DNA of 64,000 nt from an uncultured Prevotellaceae bacterium (GCA_900318255.1 ONJX01000003.1:1-64000); one strand, 5' to 3'. Counted from the stretch's first letter, positions 42,669 to 52,947 are shown. A program made the numbers and translations. The notes: generated from the letters alone by a model not told the origin.

Positions 42669-43877
42669 CTAGCAAATTGACTCTAGGCTAGGCATGTAGT
42701 TGCGCTGGATTGACTCGGCGATTGCCGATGCCACTTCCATCTCGCTGAGCGAGATGCTTGCTCCAAAGTTGTAGAGCAGCTCCACCTCGTTGCGTGCAAT
42801 AACCTTGTCGCTCAGAGCAATGTGTATCATGTATTCGAGCAGTCCCATTCTCATGCCCGGGTTGATCTTAAGAATGTTCTCTACCGAGTCGTTGAATATC
42901 GCTCCCACGTCGCCTTGCGCTATCTCCTCGAGGTATTGCCGTGGGAAAATCTTCAGGCGTGCGAGCATCTCGATGATTTGGTTCACCTCGTCGTCCTTTA
43001 CCTTCTTGTCGCTGCTGGCCACGATGAGCCCTGCCGAGGCGATGAACCGTGCCATGTACTCATCGAGCTCGCTGTCGCCCACCTTGAGCAAGATTGAGAT
43101 GAGCTCATCCATGCCCTGCTGCAGCTCTTCCTGCGACTGGCAGGTGGCAAAGAGGTTGAGTGCCTGCACCCTGATGGGGTTGACGGGATGTGACGAGCGG
43201 CTGATGCCCTTGTCCTTCAAGAAATACTCCAGGCGGCGGTTGTTGTCGGCAATCAGTGCGTCGATGCTCACGTTCATCTTCTCCAGGTCGAGACCCGAAG
43301 CCATCTTGAAAAACGCCGTCACGCACACACCCAGGTTCCCGGTAGCCATGTAGCCATAACGGTCGGCCACCAGCTCTGCCAGCTGCTCATGCAGGCGTAT
43401 CTTGTACTGCAGCGTCACAGGCACAGCGGCCTCAGGCGGGAACACAAAGTTGATGAGCCTGGCCAGGGCAGTGTCTTTGTTGATGAGGTGGCCCAGCTCA
43501 TGGCCAATGACAAAACGCAGCTCGTCGGTGCTCATCAGGTCGAAGAGCGCCGAGTTCACATTCACGATGTGGTGCTCGCCCTCGTCCTCGGCAGCTAGCG
43601 AAAAGGCGTTCACATCGCTGTCGCCAGTGATGTAGAAGTCCACCTCGTCCTTCACCTTAAGCCTCTTTTTCACATCCTGGCACAGCTCATAGAAGTCGGG
43701 CAACAGCTCCTTCTGCACCCTGAGGCTGTGACCCTCCATGCTGCTTCGCCAGTAGGCGTCGCGGCTCGAGGTCTTGGTCTTGCGCAACACCTCCTCAACT
43801 ATCTCACCTTGCAAAGCATTATAAATCTGCTTGCCAAGCTGTTTCTCTAACTCTAATTTAGGATTTAACTTGCTCAT
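42669..43877 (-). CDS. M48-family zinc metallopeptidase with a C-terminal TerB-like domain
   Basis: 402 residues from the ATG at 43877 (the longer frame from 43919 has no support). The zinc motif HELGH is in RFVIGHELGHLINKDTAL (about residue 140), with the third ligand Glu in the LAELVADRYGYM segment. There is no signal peptide or membrane helix, so it is a soluble cytosolic M48 variant. The last ~150 residues (ASAGLIVASSDKKVKDDEVNQIIEMLARL ... IHIALSDKVIARNEVELLYNFG) show the A-DG-x-E pattern of TerB-type acidic helical repeats. A minus-strand -7 box (TATTTTTG, 43924-43917) lies ahead. It follows the alpha-2-macroglobulin gene by 92 bp. Confidence 0.82.
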   Translation of the reverse strand: MSKLNPKLELEKQLGKQIYNALQGEIVEEVLRKTKTSSRDAYWRSSMEGHSLRVQKELLPDFYELCQDVKKRLKVKDEVDFYITGDSDVNAFSLAAEDEGEHHIVNVNSALFDLMSTDELRFVIGHELGHLINKDTALARLINFVFPPEAAVPVTLQYKIRLHEQLAELVADRYGYMATGNLGVCVTAFFKMASGLDLEKMNVSIDALIADNNRRLEYFLKDKGISRSSHPVNPIRVQALNLFATCQSQEELQQGMDELISILLKVGDSELDEYMARFIASAGLIVASSDKKVKDDEVNQIIEMLARLKIFPRQYLEEIAQGDVGAIFNDSVENILKINPGMRMGLLEYMIHIALSDKVIARNEVELLYNFGASISLSEMEVASAIAESIQRNYMPSLESIC

Positions 43878-43969
43878 ATCTTTATGGTTTTTAGTTTCTA
43901 AAGTTTTTCTGATTTGCAAAAATACTAATAATTCTTCAATAATAGTGCATCGTGACGAATAATTTGTCG

Positions 43970-46900
43970 CTATTTCACCTCAATCACCGTGGCTGCTGTG
44001 TGAGCGGTCACCTGTGGGGAATATTGGCATTGTGCTGAGGCTATCCCGCTGGCGAAGGTGCCTGTGTTGGTCACCATCACGTCGTAGGTGACGGTGTGAA
44101 CACCTTTGCGCAGACTCGTCACAAAGAGGTTAGTCTTGCTGTCTTTCACTTCGTTATAGAAGAAGATTCCCTCGCCCCATTTGTAGCCCGAGAGCTTGCT
44201 GGTGGGCTCGAAACACGCCGCCCGCTCGTCGAGGACAGTAACATAGTCCAGGTCTTTGCGCGCATCGAACGTGATGCGCACCTGCACCTTGTCGCCAACG
44301 CTGAGCGTGGTGAACGCCTCAAGAGTGCCATCCTTCGCATAGCGCATGAAGTTTTTAGTCACCGACAGGTCATCGGTCTTATAGGCTTCGACGCTGGCCA
44401 TGGGAGCACTGTAGGCCGAGTAGATTGCGCCCCATTGCGGGTGGGTCTTCTTGCCAAAACTAATGGTCTCGCCACATGCAATCTCCCTCACCGAATAGCC
44501 CAGCGAGTCGGTGAGCCATTTGTTGCCGCCATCGATGGCGAGCAGCGCATAAATAGCATGAGCGGCAAGGCTGCTTGACCCCCAGTCGTTGCTCTGCTTC
44601 GCGAGCAGCATCCACTTGTGGATTTGCGAAATTTCATCCTCGCGCGGGTCAACAAGCGCCAACGCCTCGAGTGTGGTGGCAGTGAGCGTAGCTTTGTCAA
44701 AGAAGGCTGCCCCACCCTCTTGCAGGTTGTCCCAGTGCATCCCCTGGTGGTCGGTAACACCATACTCTCGCAGCGATTGCGCTATCTTGCGTGCCTCATC
44801 GCTCTTGCCGTCTCGATAGAGGACGATAGCGGCACGAGCACGGTCGATGAGCGAGCGTTTTTTCCACTTAGCCACAACCTCTTTCATGCAACGGTCATGC
44901 ATCGCCTTGCTTTTCTTGTCCATTCTCACACTGGGGAACATCGAACGCACGTAGGCATAGCCCATATAATCAATCGCTTCGCCCTTAGTGAACCTGCCAG
45001 CCATCACGCTGTCGCAATATAGCACAGCCCTCTCAACCATTACATCGAGGTCTTTATCGATGCCGCCACAGGCAATCATCTGCAGCTCTCCTATGAGCTC
45101 GAGCACTTCAAGCGTGGTGTAAAGCGAGGACTCGCAGCCAGGATAACTGAACCATGCCCAGCCACCATCGCTCTGCTGCAGGTTGCCAAGCGCCTTGACA
45201 AGACGCTTGTGCTCACTTGCCATCTTGGTGGAGTCGAGCAGGCTGCAAAGCTGACGCATGCGCAACGTCTCGCGCTGAGCGGCGCTGACGAAGGGCGACG
45301 CCATGAGGTCTCCAATCTTGAGCGAAGGGTTCTGCTGCAGCATCGACACCACAGCAGTGTCGCCCTGCCAAGAGCGGATGGCACTGGCTATCTCGGGGCT
45401 GCCAGTCGTCAATTCTCTCGCCACAGTCTGGGCATAGAGGCTATGAGCCACACAGCTGGCAACCTTGTCGTTATCGCTGTAGAGAGTGGGCAGCGCCATC
45501 ACTGCATACCACAACGGGTTCTCGCAAGTCTCAAGCGTGACACGAGCATTATGTGGATAAGACGGCACGGTAATAGCCCTTTCCTCACCAGGGTTGATGA
45601 AGAAAGGCTGTGACTCTATCACGGGCGAGGCCGCCTCAAGCACTGGTATCACCATCTGCTCGCCATCGCCCCACCGCTCGGTGGCAGCCTTCACGCGCAT
45701 GCCCACCAGTGCCAAAGTGTCGGGCACCGTCCAGGTGACCTCGACATTGCGGGTCTGCTTTGGAGAGAGCGCGAACTGGCTGCTCGACGAGTGAAGGACA
45801 GCGTTAGTGCGCACGTCAAACATCTCAACCACAGCATCCACCATGGCCTCGTTGTCGTCATCGTTCTGCACCTGAGCCTTGAGTGTGACATTGTCGCCAT
45901 GACGCAAGAAACGTGGAGCTATGGGCTTGACCATGAGAGGACGGCTCGTTATTACATTGCCCGAGAAATTACCCGTGATAAGGTCCTTATTGTAAGCAAT
46001 GGCTTTAACCACCCAAGTAGAGTTGTTCTCGGGAGCCGTGAATTCCACCACTACCCTACCGTCATCGCTGGTGACAAGCATCGGCTTCCACAAAGCCGTC
46101 TTAACTCCTGGCTCACGAGCCTTGACCTGCGCCATCATCTTGTCGCGGGCATACTGCTTGCTCTTGGTGTTGACAACAATCACTCCCGCCATAGCACGGG
46201 CACCATAGATTGAGGTAGCAGCGTCATTTTTGAGGACTTTAAAATTCTCAATATCATTTACATTAATACCCTTGAGAGCACTGGCAATAAGTGTGGTGGC
46301 ATCGCCACTGGATAGGGCATCGGCATCGAGCTCAACGTTGTCCTCAACAATAACTCCATCAACCACCCATAGAGGCCTTGTGGCGCCATCGACAGATGTT
46401 GCACCACGCACACGCACTGTAGAAACAGCCCCAACCAGCATCTGTTTCATCTCAACGTCTTCATCGGTTGACACGCTCACGCCAGCAGCACGCCCCTCAA
46501 GGGCGCGAGAGACATCTACAGCTGTATATAATCTCTTATCCACATTGGCATATCCAGCCACAACCACTTCTTCAAGGCTTTGTCCATCTCCTTCAAGCAC
46601 AATCACCTGTGGCAGTTCCGATGGCTTGAATTCATAATCCTTAAAACCTATATATCTAATTAATATCACGCTATTGCTGGACGGCACGGTAATAGTGAAC
46701 TTGCCATCAAAGTCGGTAGCCACACCGCGGGTCAATCTATCTTTTTCATACACTTGCGCTCCTATAACAGGCTCGTAGTCGGCATCAGAATACACAATAC
46801 CTGTCACCTGGCACCCGGTGCTGTCGCTGCTTGCCACTTTGGTTGCGCTCAACGCCAAGTCCTGGTCTTGAAAACCTTTGGTCAAAGTGAACCAATCTCT

Positions 46901-49900
46901 GTGATAAGTGTTCAATTCTGGGAGATTCATACTTTTCACCTCCAAATAAGGCCGGTGCCAACTTGGTCCATAAGTCCTCAATGCTTGACCATGATAAATA
47001 ATTTGAGGACTATAGTCAATAACATCAGTGTCCCAATGCGAGAAATGAGAGAACCAGGAATTGTATTTTAAATCATAAATGGCTTTGTCAACCATCTCCA
47101 GCATGAATGCCGCTTTCTGCAATTTGTCCTTGTTGTCGAGAACAGTAAACTTCCACTGCTCACCCTCGCCTGGAACCAGACGGTCGCGGAAACTCTCAAT
47201 CTTTATGTTCAACTCCGATGGTGGCACAATGCTCTGAAAACGCACATCGTCGTTGGTGGAGTATTTGTGATAAACATTATAGAAATGCACTGTCACGCTC
47301 TCGTTAGCATCTGTGGGCATGTTTATGGCAAACTTATGGATGCCAGGCTTGTAGTGTAGCCAGCCACGAGAAATAATGCGATTGCGCGTTGTGGCAATAT
47401 AATAGATGTGAGACTCATCAACCGAAGTGCCTATCAGCACCTCGCCCTTGCCCTTCCTGGTCACCACACTACTGCCAGGGACAACCCATAACGACTCATT
47501 TTCAAGATGGCACACCTTGTCGCTCAAGCGATATAGCAGCAGCTCGCCAGTGCTGTGAGTGGTGTCGGCATCGGCCCACACCTCCAGCTCATAAAGCCCC
47601 GACGGCACACCGCTCCAATCCACTTTCAGATTGTCGCTCTTCAGGCTGCCGCTGTGCTGCTCTATGCCACGCTTCATGTCCTTAATTTTGTAATTAATTG
47701 TCACGACTTCGTTCTTGCTGCCATAGACCACTATGGGAGCATCGGCCAGCGTGCCGTCAAGCAAAATCTTGGCATCAGTAGCCCTAGCCTTTACCGAGGT
47801 TTCTCTGAGCACAATTTCCACATAATCCCGGCTCGAGTGAGTCTCTCCCTGGTCGTTAGCGACTTCCACATGATAGCTGTAACGCACTATCTCGTTATAA
47901 TAGAAATAGTCCTGGTCTTGATCTTTGGTGTCACGCAAAATCAACTCGGCAGGAAGCACCAGCACGAAACGGCCAGTGGCATCGGTGGTAACTATAGTAT
48001 CGGGCATCGCCACCTCATCCTCATCATTTTCATGCCACATTGGACTTTCCACCTCAATATGAACCTTGGCATTTGCTATAGGCATTCCACTGTAGCTTGT
48101 CACCGTTCCGCTTATCTCCACATCCTCGCCCAGGTTATAGCGACGAGACTCATCGAGCAAGAGCGAGAACGTGGGAATCTTATATTCGCTCATCTCTATG
48201 CGCCTTTGTCCCACCTCGTCGTCATCAACCAAGAATGTGATGACACATGTGCCATTCATCTTATCCACTGGCAACGAGAAATTGCCTGCTACCCTACCCC
48301 AGCTATCAGTCACCAGCGACAATGAGTCAACCAATTGACCATTAGGGTCACGGAGTTCACATCTCACGTTTTCATTTGTCAGCAGCCCCCTATAGCTCTC
48401 ACTGATGGCATATACCACACCCACAAAATTCACCTGCTCGCCAGGACGATAGATTGCCAAGTCGGTATAAATATTGGCTTTAACAACAGTGTCCTCTTGG
48501 CTGTCGTAGAATAAAGTGTAAAAATCTCTATTCCACTTGTCGTCGCCTTTTTCTACATGATAATAGTAGCTCTTGCTGTTCTTGCTGGTAAAATCGTGGA
48601 GGATGGCAAGACCGTCGCGGTTGGTGATGCCACTCCAGTCTTTGTTGCTCACCGTTGCCCCTTCTACTGGGGCACCAGTGGTCATATCCACAGCAATAAA
48701 TTCCTTGACCCGGGCTTCCCTGTTGGCAAAGCTCATCAGCATTAGGTCATGGACAAAAAAAGGATTAGGAATACCGCTTGTGAAATCATAGTTGACAATG
48801 ATGCCATAATCGTTCTTGTAGGATGGAACGAGAATATAACGGCCGTAAGTGAGCGGCGGGAAATATACCCGCATATAATCTTTTCCGTCTTCATTCCTGA
48901 CCAAGATGTCTTCCATCCTGTCAACCAGCGTCAAATCGCTCATTTTGTGATATCTTGACTTGCTGTAATCAAAGTCGTCGTCAACACGATAGAGAGAAAT
49001 AGTTAATGTGTCGATATTCTTGGCTCTAATCATCACCTCAATAGAGTCGTGAGTGGAACATTCATTACATGAGCCAAGAACTACACTTTTAGCTCGCGCC
49101 TTGTTGAGCAGGTTGGTAGCCACGGGTGCATAACGGCTATTGGGGAAACGCGCCACATAATCTTCGCATAGCGACATAGCCTTGTTGCTCGAGTCAACCG
49201 ATGGGATATATGAGAAAAGCACACCCACACCCTCCCGGTCGATATACTTCTCTATGTAGCCCAGGGCCACATAGGCACGACTGGTGGCATTAGTAATCAC
49301 TACATGCACTGGCGAGGACAAGGATCTTCTTATCACCTCAAAATGGATGTCGCTGCCTGGCTCACAGTGGGAAAGCAGACTCATGAGAAGTTCGTCATCG
49401 CCGGTCATCACATATCCCTCGAGGGCAAGAAAGTGATAAAGCGAGGGGAAAATTCCCTGCGAGTCTTCGCTGATAAGACCCGCATAGTTGCTCAACGGCT
49501 TTGCCAGCAGCGATTGCTCATCTTTGAGCGACAGGCGCACCAGCTGGTCTATCTTGTCATGTATCTGACCACTGCTCCACAGCTCGTAGCGCTCGGGAAG
49601 GGTGTCAACCACTTGCGTGGGAGCGTGATATTTGTCGCGGTACCGTCTAAGCACCTTAGCTTCAAGGCAGTAGAGCAGCGCCTTGATGTCGGCGCGCTTC
49701 TCTTTAGCCGCGAGTTGCTCGATGCGTGGCATGATGGTGTCGATGCTCTGCTTTGAGATGCTGCTTTGAGCAATGGAGTAGCGTATCATCGCATCAACCA
49801 CAGCATTGCCGTCGCCACTGCGCATCGCTTTGTCGAGCTGCGTCAATGCTTCGGCACTCACCTTGCGAGGAAAGGCAAAATCGGCCACACTCTGGCTCCA

Positions 49901-49957
49901 CGCTGTTGCCACCACAGCAACCGCCACCAACATCAATAACAACAATTTCTTTCTCAT
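43970..49957 (-). CDS. Giant alpha-2-macroglobulin-like protein with an inserted SusC-type plug segment
   Basis: 1995 residues with signal peptide (RKKLLLLMLVAVAVVATAWSQ). MG2-type domain about 490-590 (DLAIYRPGEQVNFVGVVY). Residues ~1047-1262 form a foreign-looking block: a carboxypeptidase-regulatory fold (GCQVTGIVYSDADYEPVIGAQVYEKD... GVATDFDGKFTITVP... ILIRYIGFKDYEF), then SLEEVVVAGYANVDKRLYTAVDVSRALEGRAAGVSV and VRVRGATSVDGATRPLWVVDGVIV... NDIENFKVLKNDAATSIYGARAMAGVIVVNTK, the hallmarks of a SusC N-terminus and plug. Directly after it comes the MG7/A2M domain (ALWKPMLVTSDDGRVVVEFTAPENNSTWVVKAIAYN) and a helical thioester-like domain (about 1470-1800) lacking the CxEQ thioester. Likely periplasmic or outer-membrane-facing; role unproven, perhaps protease trapping or peptidoglycan-linked defence. 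Confidence 0.88.
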   Translation of the reverse strand: MRKKLLLLMLVAVAVVATAWSQSVADFAFPRKVSAEALTQLDKAMRSGDGNAVVDAMIRYSIAQSSISKQSIDTIMPRIEQLAAKEKRADIKALLYCLEAKVLRRYRDKYHAPTQVVDTLPERYELWSSGQIHDKIDQLVRLSLKDEQSLLAKPLSNYAGLISEDSQGIFPSLYHFLALEGYVMTGDDELLMSLLSHCEPGSDIHFEVIRRSLSSPVHVVITNATSRAYVALGYIEKYIDREGVGVLFSYIPSVDSSNKAMSLCEDYVARFPNSRYAPVATNLLNKARAKSVVLGSCNECSTHDSIEVMIRAKNIDTLTISLYRVDDDFDYSKSRYHKMSDLTLVDRMEDILVRNEDGKDYMRVYFPPLTYGRYILVPSYKNDYGIIVNYDFTSGIPNPFFVHDLMLMSFANREARVKEFIAVDMTTGAPVEGATVSNKDWSGITNRDGLAILHDFTSKNSKSYYYHVEKGDDKWNRDFYTLFYDSQEDTVVKANIYTDLAIYRPGEQVNFVGVVYAISESYRGLLTNENVRCELRDPNGQLVDSLSLVTDSWGRVAGNFSLPVDKMNGTCVITFLVDDDEVGQRRIEMSEYKIPTFSLLLDESRRYNLGEDVEISGTVTSYSGMPIANAKVHIEVESPMWHENDEDEVAMPDTIVTTDATGRFVLVLPAELILRDTKDQDQDYFYYNEIVRYSYHVEVANDQGETHSSRDYVEIVLRETSVKARATDAKILLDGTLADAPIVVYGSKNEVVTINYKIKDMKRGIEQHSGSLKSDNLKVDWSGVPSGLYELEVWADADTTHSTGELLLYRLSDKVCHLENESLWVVPGSSVVTRKGKGEVLIGTSVDESHIYYIATTRNRIISRGWLHYKPGIHKFAINMPTDANESVTVHFYNVYHKYSTNDDVRFQSIVPPSELNIKIESFRDRLVPGEGEQWKFTVLDNKDKLQKAAFMLEMVDKAIYDLKYNSWFSHFSHWDTDVIDYSPQIIYHGQALRTYGPSWHRPYLEVKSMNLPELNTYHRDWFTLTKGFQDQDLALSATKVASSDSTGCQVTGIVYSDADYEPVIGAQVYEKDRLTRGVATDFDGKFTITVPSSNSVILIRYIGFKDYEFKPSELPQVIVLEGDGQSLEEVVVAGYANVDKRLYTAVDVSRALEGRAAGVSVSTDEDVEMKQMLVGAVSTVRVRGATSVDGATRPLWVVDGVIVEDNVELDADALSSGDATTLIASALKGINVNDIENFKVLKNDAATSIYGARAMAGVIVVNTKSKQYARDKMMAQVKAREPGVKTALWKPMLVTSDDGRVVVEFTAPENNSTWVVKAIAYNKDLITGNFSGNVITSRPLMVKPIAPRFLRHGDNVTLKAQVQNDDDNEAMVDAVVEMFDVRTNAVLHSSSSQFALSPKQTRNVEVTWTVPDTLALVGMRVKAATERWGDGEQMVIPVLEAASPVIESQPFFINPGEERAITVPSYPHNARVTLETCENPLWYAVMALPTLYSDNDKVASCVAHSLYAQTVARELTTGSPEIASAIRSWQGDTAVVSMLQQNPSLKIGDLMASPFVSAAQRETLRMRQLCSLLDSTKMASEHKRLVKALGNLQQSDGGWAWFSYPGCESSLYTTLEVLELIGELQMIACGGIDKDLDVMVERAVLYCDSVMAGRFTKGEAIDYMGYAYVRSMFPSVRMDKKSKAMHDRCMKEVVAKWKKRSLIDRARAAIVLYRDGKSDEARKIAQSLREYGVTDHQGMHWDNLQEGGAAFFDKATLTATTLEALALVDPREDEISQIHKWMLLAKQSNDWGSSSLAAHAIYALLAIDGGNKWLTDSLGYSVREIACGETISFGKKTHPQWGAIYSAYSAPMASVEAYKTDDLSVTKNFMRYAKDGTLEAFTTLSVGDKVQVRITFDARKDLDYVTVLDERAACFEPTSKLSGYKWGEGIFFYNEVKDSKTNLFVTSLRKGVHTVTYDVMVTNTGTFASGIASAQCQYSPQVTAHTAATVIEVK

Positions 49958-49983
49958 AGCAGCTTGTTTAAAATATTCAATCG

Positions 49984-50014
49984 CAAAAATAGTTAATTTG
50001 TTCTAAACGACAAA
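49984..50014 (-). promoter_or_regulatory. Promoter of the alpha-2-macroglobulin gene
   Basis: Minus-strand TATTTTTG (49991-49984) and TTTG (50014-50011), 19 bp apart, 27 bp before the start. Confidence 0.65.
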
Positions 50015-50035
50015 GAAACAAGGGCAAAATGTTGA

Positions 50036-50245
50036 TAGCTGACGGGCTGTCACATGCTAACGAGCTGACGAGACACAAGCTGACAAGACAGTAGTAGATG
50101 TCGCACTCAGGGCGGACAAGGCACGCCTTGTCCCTACTTAACACTTCACACTTAACACTTAACACTTCGCGGACAAGGCACGCCTTGTCTCTACATCACC
50201 CATTCCACCTTCCACGTTCCTCGGGGACAAGGCATTGTCCCCAAA
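50036..50245. repeat. Dispersed ~140-bp intergenic repeat, copy 2 (inverted), with extra modules
   Basis: 50041-50195 is the near-identical reverse complement of the repeat at 2510-2662. It includes the tail (AGCTGACGAGACACAAGC...), the palindrome GGACAAGGCACGCCTTGTCC (50113-50132), a 7-nt array ACTTAAC/ACTTCAC (50138-50168) and a second GGACAAGGCACGCCTTGTC. A further half-site GGGGACAAGGCATTGTCCCC at 50223-50242 is a perfect palindrome. It lies between the divergent alpha-2-macroglobulin and lon genes. Confidence 0.87.
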
Positions 50246-50258
50246 GTTTGGCACTCAT

Positions 50259-50289
50259 TTTGCTTATAGAATATTTTTGAGTAATTTTG
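50259..50289 (+). promoter_or_regulatory. Promoter of lon
   Basis: TTTG (50259-50262), 19 bp, TAATTTTG (50282-50289). The longer reading frame would begin inside the -7 box, so the real lon start must be downstream at 50314. I see no heat-shock-type alternative promoter. Confidence 0.75.
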
Positions 50290-50313
50290 CACCCCAAAAC
50301 ACACAATATTGAT

Positions 50314-52758
50314 ATGATAGATTTTAACAAAGATAAAGATTACGAGATGAACGATGGTGGCACTCATGCCATTCCCATCTTTGCCGAGATACATGCTAAC
50401 GGCGACGATAAGCTCCTTAAAGAAAAGGAGTTGAAGGACGTGCCCGTGCTTGCTCTGCGCAACATGGTTCTCTTCCCTGGCATGACAATGCCGGTGATGG
50501 TGGGACGCGCCAAGTCGCTTAATGCCATAAAAGACTCACAGCGCACGGGTGAACCTTTGGCAGTAGTTTGCCAAATTGACAGTGATGTAGATGACCCTGG
50601 CAAGAATGACCTGTACCCCGTGGGCACTGTGGCCGAGGTTATCAAGGTGCTGAAGCTGCCCGACGACTCGACCAACGTGATCCTGCACGGTCGCTCAAGC
50701 TTCGTGCTAGAAGAAATCACCACTCGCGAGCCCTACCTGCGCGGCAACATCTCGCTCTTCGACGAGAAATACCCCAAGAAGGGCGATGGGGAGTTTGAGG
50801 CTATCATAAGCTCTATCAAGGAGTTGACCTACGACATGCTCAACAAGATGGGCGACCAGGGCCGGGAGATGAAATTTGCCATCACCAACATCGACGACCC
50901 AGTATATCTCATGCACTTCCTCGCCACCAACATCCCCTTTGAGGCGCGCGACAAGCAGATGCTGCTTCAGGAAAGCGACATCAAGAAGCGCGCTTACCAT
51001 CTTTTTGGCATTCTGAGTAAGGAAGCGCAACTCATTGACCTCAAAGCCAACATCCAGATGCGCACCCGCGAGGACCTGTCGCAGCAGCAACGCGAGCATT
51101 TCTTGCAACAACAGATTCGCACCATCCAGGAAGAGCTGGGCACCAACGATGACGACATCCCCGAGCTAGAGCGCCGCGCCAAGGACAAGAAATGGAACGA
51201 GAACACTCAAAAACACTTTGAGAAAGAACTCAAGAAGCTTGAGCGACTGAACCCACAGTCGCCCGACTACAGCACACAATATGCCTACCTCGACACCATG
51301 CTCAACCTGCCGTGGAACGAATATACCAACGACAACTTCAACCTCAAGCGGGTGGAGGCAAAATTAAATAAAGACCACTACGGGCTAGAAAATGTGAAGG
51401 ACCGCATCCTCGAGCACCTCTCGGTGCTCAAGCTGCGTGGCGACCTCAAGGCACCTATCATCTGCCTCTATGGCCCTCCAGGAGTGGGCAAGACCTCGCT
51501 GGGACGCTCCATAGCCGAGGCTCTGCACCGCAAGTATGAGCGCATCTCGCTTGGCGGCCTGCACGACGAAGCCGAGATTCGCGGGCACCGCCGCACCTAC
51601 ATCGGTGCCATGCCCGGCCGCATCATCGAGGCGATGATGAAATGCAACAGCTGCAACCCTGTGATTGTGCTCGACGAGATCGACAAGGTGGGACAGGACT
51701 TCAAGGGCGACCCGGCATCGGCATTGCTCGAGGTGCTCGACCCCGAGCAGAACGGTCACTTCCACGACAACTACCTCGACGTTGACTACGACCTCTCGAA
51801 GGTGCTCTTCATTGCCACTGCCAACAATCTGGGCACTATCTCCAAACCCTTGCTCGACCGCATGGAGGTGATAGAAATCAACAGCTACATCCCCGAGGAG
51901 AAAATAGAGATTGCCCGCAAGCACCTAGTCCCTAAACAGCTGCTAGAGAACGGCTTTGAGAAGAAAGAAATCACCTTCCCCAAAGCCACCATCACCGAGA
52001 TAATCGACGGCTACACACGCGAGAGTGGTGTGCGTGAACTGGAGAAGAAAATCGCCAAGGTGCTCCGCAAGGTGGCACGCAAGAAGGCCAGCGGCGACCC
52101 TTATCCCAAGAGCATCGACGTCGAGAGCCTAAAGGAATTCCTCGGAGCACGCGACTTCAACAGCGACCGCTACGAGGGCAACGACTTTGCCGGTGTGGTG
52201 ACTGGCCTGGCGTGGACGGCCGTGGGAGGAGAAATCCTGTTCATCGAGAGCGCACTATCGCGTGGAAAGGGCGAGAAGCTCACCCTTACCGGCAACCTCG
52301 GCGACGTGATGAAAGAGAGCGCAATGATTGCCTTGCAATACCTCAAGAGCCACAGCCAGCTCTTCGACATCGACTATGAGCTCTTCGACAAATACAACGT
52401 TCACATCCATGTCCCCGAGGGTGCCATCCCCAAGGACGGTCCGTCGGCAGGCGTGACAATGGTGACGTCGCTCGTGTCGTCGTTCACACAGCGCAAGGTG
52501 CGCGACCATGTGGCGATGACCGGTGAGATTACCCTGCGTGGCAAGGTGCTGCCAGTGGGAGGCATCAAGGAGAAGATACTCGCCGCCAAGCGCGCCGGCA
52601 TCACCGACATCATCCTGTGCCGCGACAACAAGAAAGACATCGACGAGATTAACGACATCTACCTCAAGGGCCTCACCTTCCACTTTGTCAACACCATCAA
52701 GGAGGTCATTGACTTCGCCCTCCTACCCGACAAAGTGAAAGACGCCATTGAGCTATAG
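50314..52758 (+). CDS. lon: ATP-dependent protease La (Lon)
   Basis: 814-residue cytosolic AAA+ serine protease that removes misfolded and regulatory proteins. N-terminal substrate-binding LON domain ([26 protein letters not shown]), Walker [10 protein letters not shown] (about residue 396), Walker B IVLDEIDK, and a C-terminal Ser-Lys dyad protease: [15 protein letters not shown] (catalytic Ser about 718) and [17 protein letters not shown] (catalytic Lys about 760). The start at ATG 50314 follows from the promoter; its first ~40 residues are an extra polar N-terminal extension. Single gene. Confidence 0.96.
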   Translation: MIDFNKDKDYEMNDGGTHAIPIFAEIHANGDDKLLKEKELKDVPVLALRNMVLFPGMTMPVMVGRAKSLNAIKDSQRTGEPLAVVCQIDSDVDDPGKNDLYPVGTVAEVIKVLKLPDDSTNVILHGRSSFVLEEITTREPYLRGNISLFDEKYPKKGDGEFEAIISSIKELTYDMLNKMGDQGREMKFAITNIDDPVYLMHFLATNIPFEARDKQMLLQESDIKKRAYHLFGILSKEAQLIDLKANIQMRTREDLSQQQREHFLQQQIRTIQEELGTNDDDIPELERRAKDKKWNENTQKHFEKELKKLERLNPQSPDYSTQYAYLDTMLNLPWNEYTNDNFNLKRVEAKLNKDHYGLENVKDRILEHLSVLKLRGDLKAPIICLYGPPGVGKTSLGRSIAEALHRKYERISLGGLHDEAEIRGHRRTYIGAMPGRIIEAMMKCNSCNPVIVLDEIDKVGQDFKGDPASALLEVLDPEQNGHFHDNYLDVDYDLSKVLFIATANNLGTISKPLLDRMEVIEINSYIPEEKIEIARKHLVPKQLLENGFEKKEITFPKATITEIIDGYTRESGVRELEKKIAKVLRKVARKKASGDPYPKSIDVESLKEFLGARDFNSDRYEGNDFAGVVTGLAWTAVGGEILFIESALSRGKGEKLTLTGNLGDVMKESAMIALQYLKSHSQLFDIDYELFDKYNVHIHVPEGAIPKDGPSAGVTMVTSLVSSFTQRKVRDHVAMTGEITLRGKVLPVGGIKEKILAAKRAGITDIILCRDNKKDIDEINDIYLKGLTFHFVNTIKEVIDFALLPDKVKDAIEL

Positions 52759-52769
52759 GCGGAACGAGT

Positions 52770-52890
52770 TTCGTTTATGGTTGATCGTTTATGGAAGACT
52801 GTGATGAGACTATAGGCATCACAACCCCCACTCTAAACTCCTAAACTATAAACTATAAACTATAAACTATAAACTATAAACTATAAACTA
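52770..52890. repeat. 7-nt-period intergenic repeats with shared core (copy C, inverted)
   Basis: Reverse-complement reading gives ATAAACC/ATAAACG units, the core TAGTCTCATCACAGTCTTCC (about 52791-52810 on the minus strand) and an array of CTATAAA/ACTATAA units repeated about eight times (52841-52890). It mirrors the layout of 5959-6105: array, core, complementary array. It lies between lon and its terminator. Confidence 0.85.
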
Positions 52891-52936
52891 TAAACTTCAG
52901 GCTTATAAAGTTTTGTCTTTATAAGCCTGAAGTTTA
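52891..52936. terminator. Bidirectional terminator of lon and the M16 peptidase gene
   Basis: A perfect 20-bp stem (52891-52910 with 52917-52936) around a 6-nt loop. It lies between two convergent genes. Confidence 0.92.
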
Positions 52937-52947
52937 TTTAGATAATA

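Noticed and set aside
50287..50313. Upstream TTG start for lon
   Set aside because: It falls inside the promoter -7 box, so it cannot be within the transcript.
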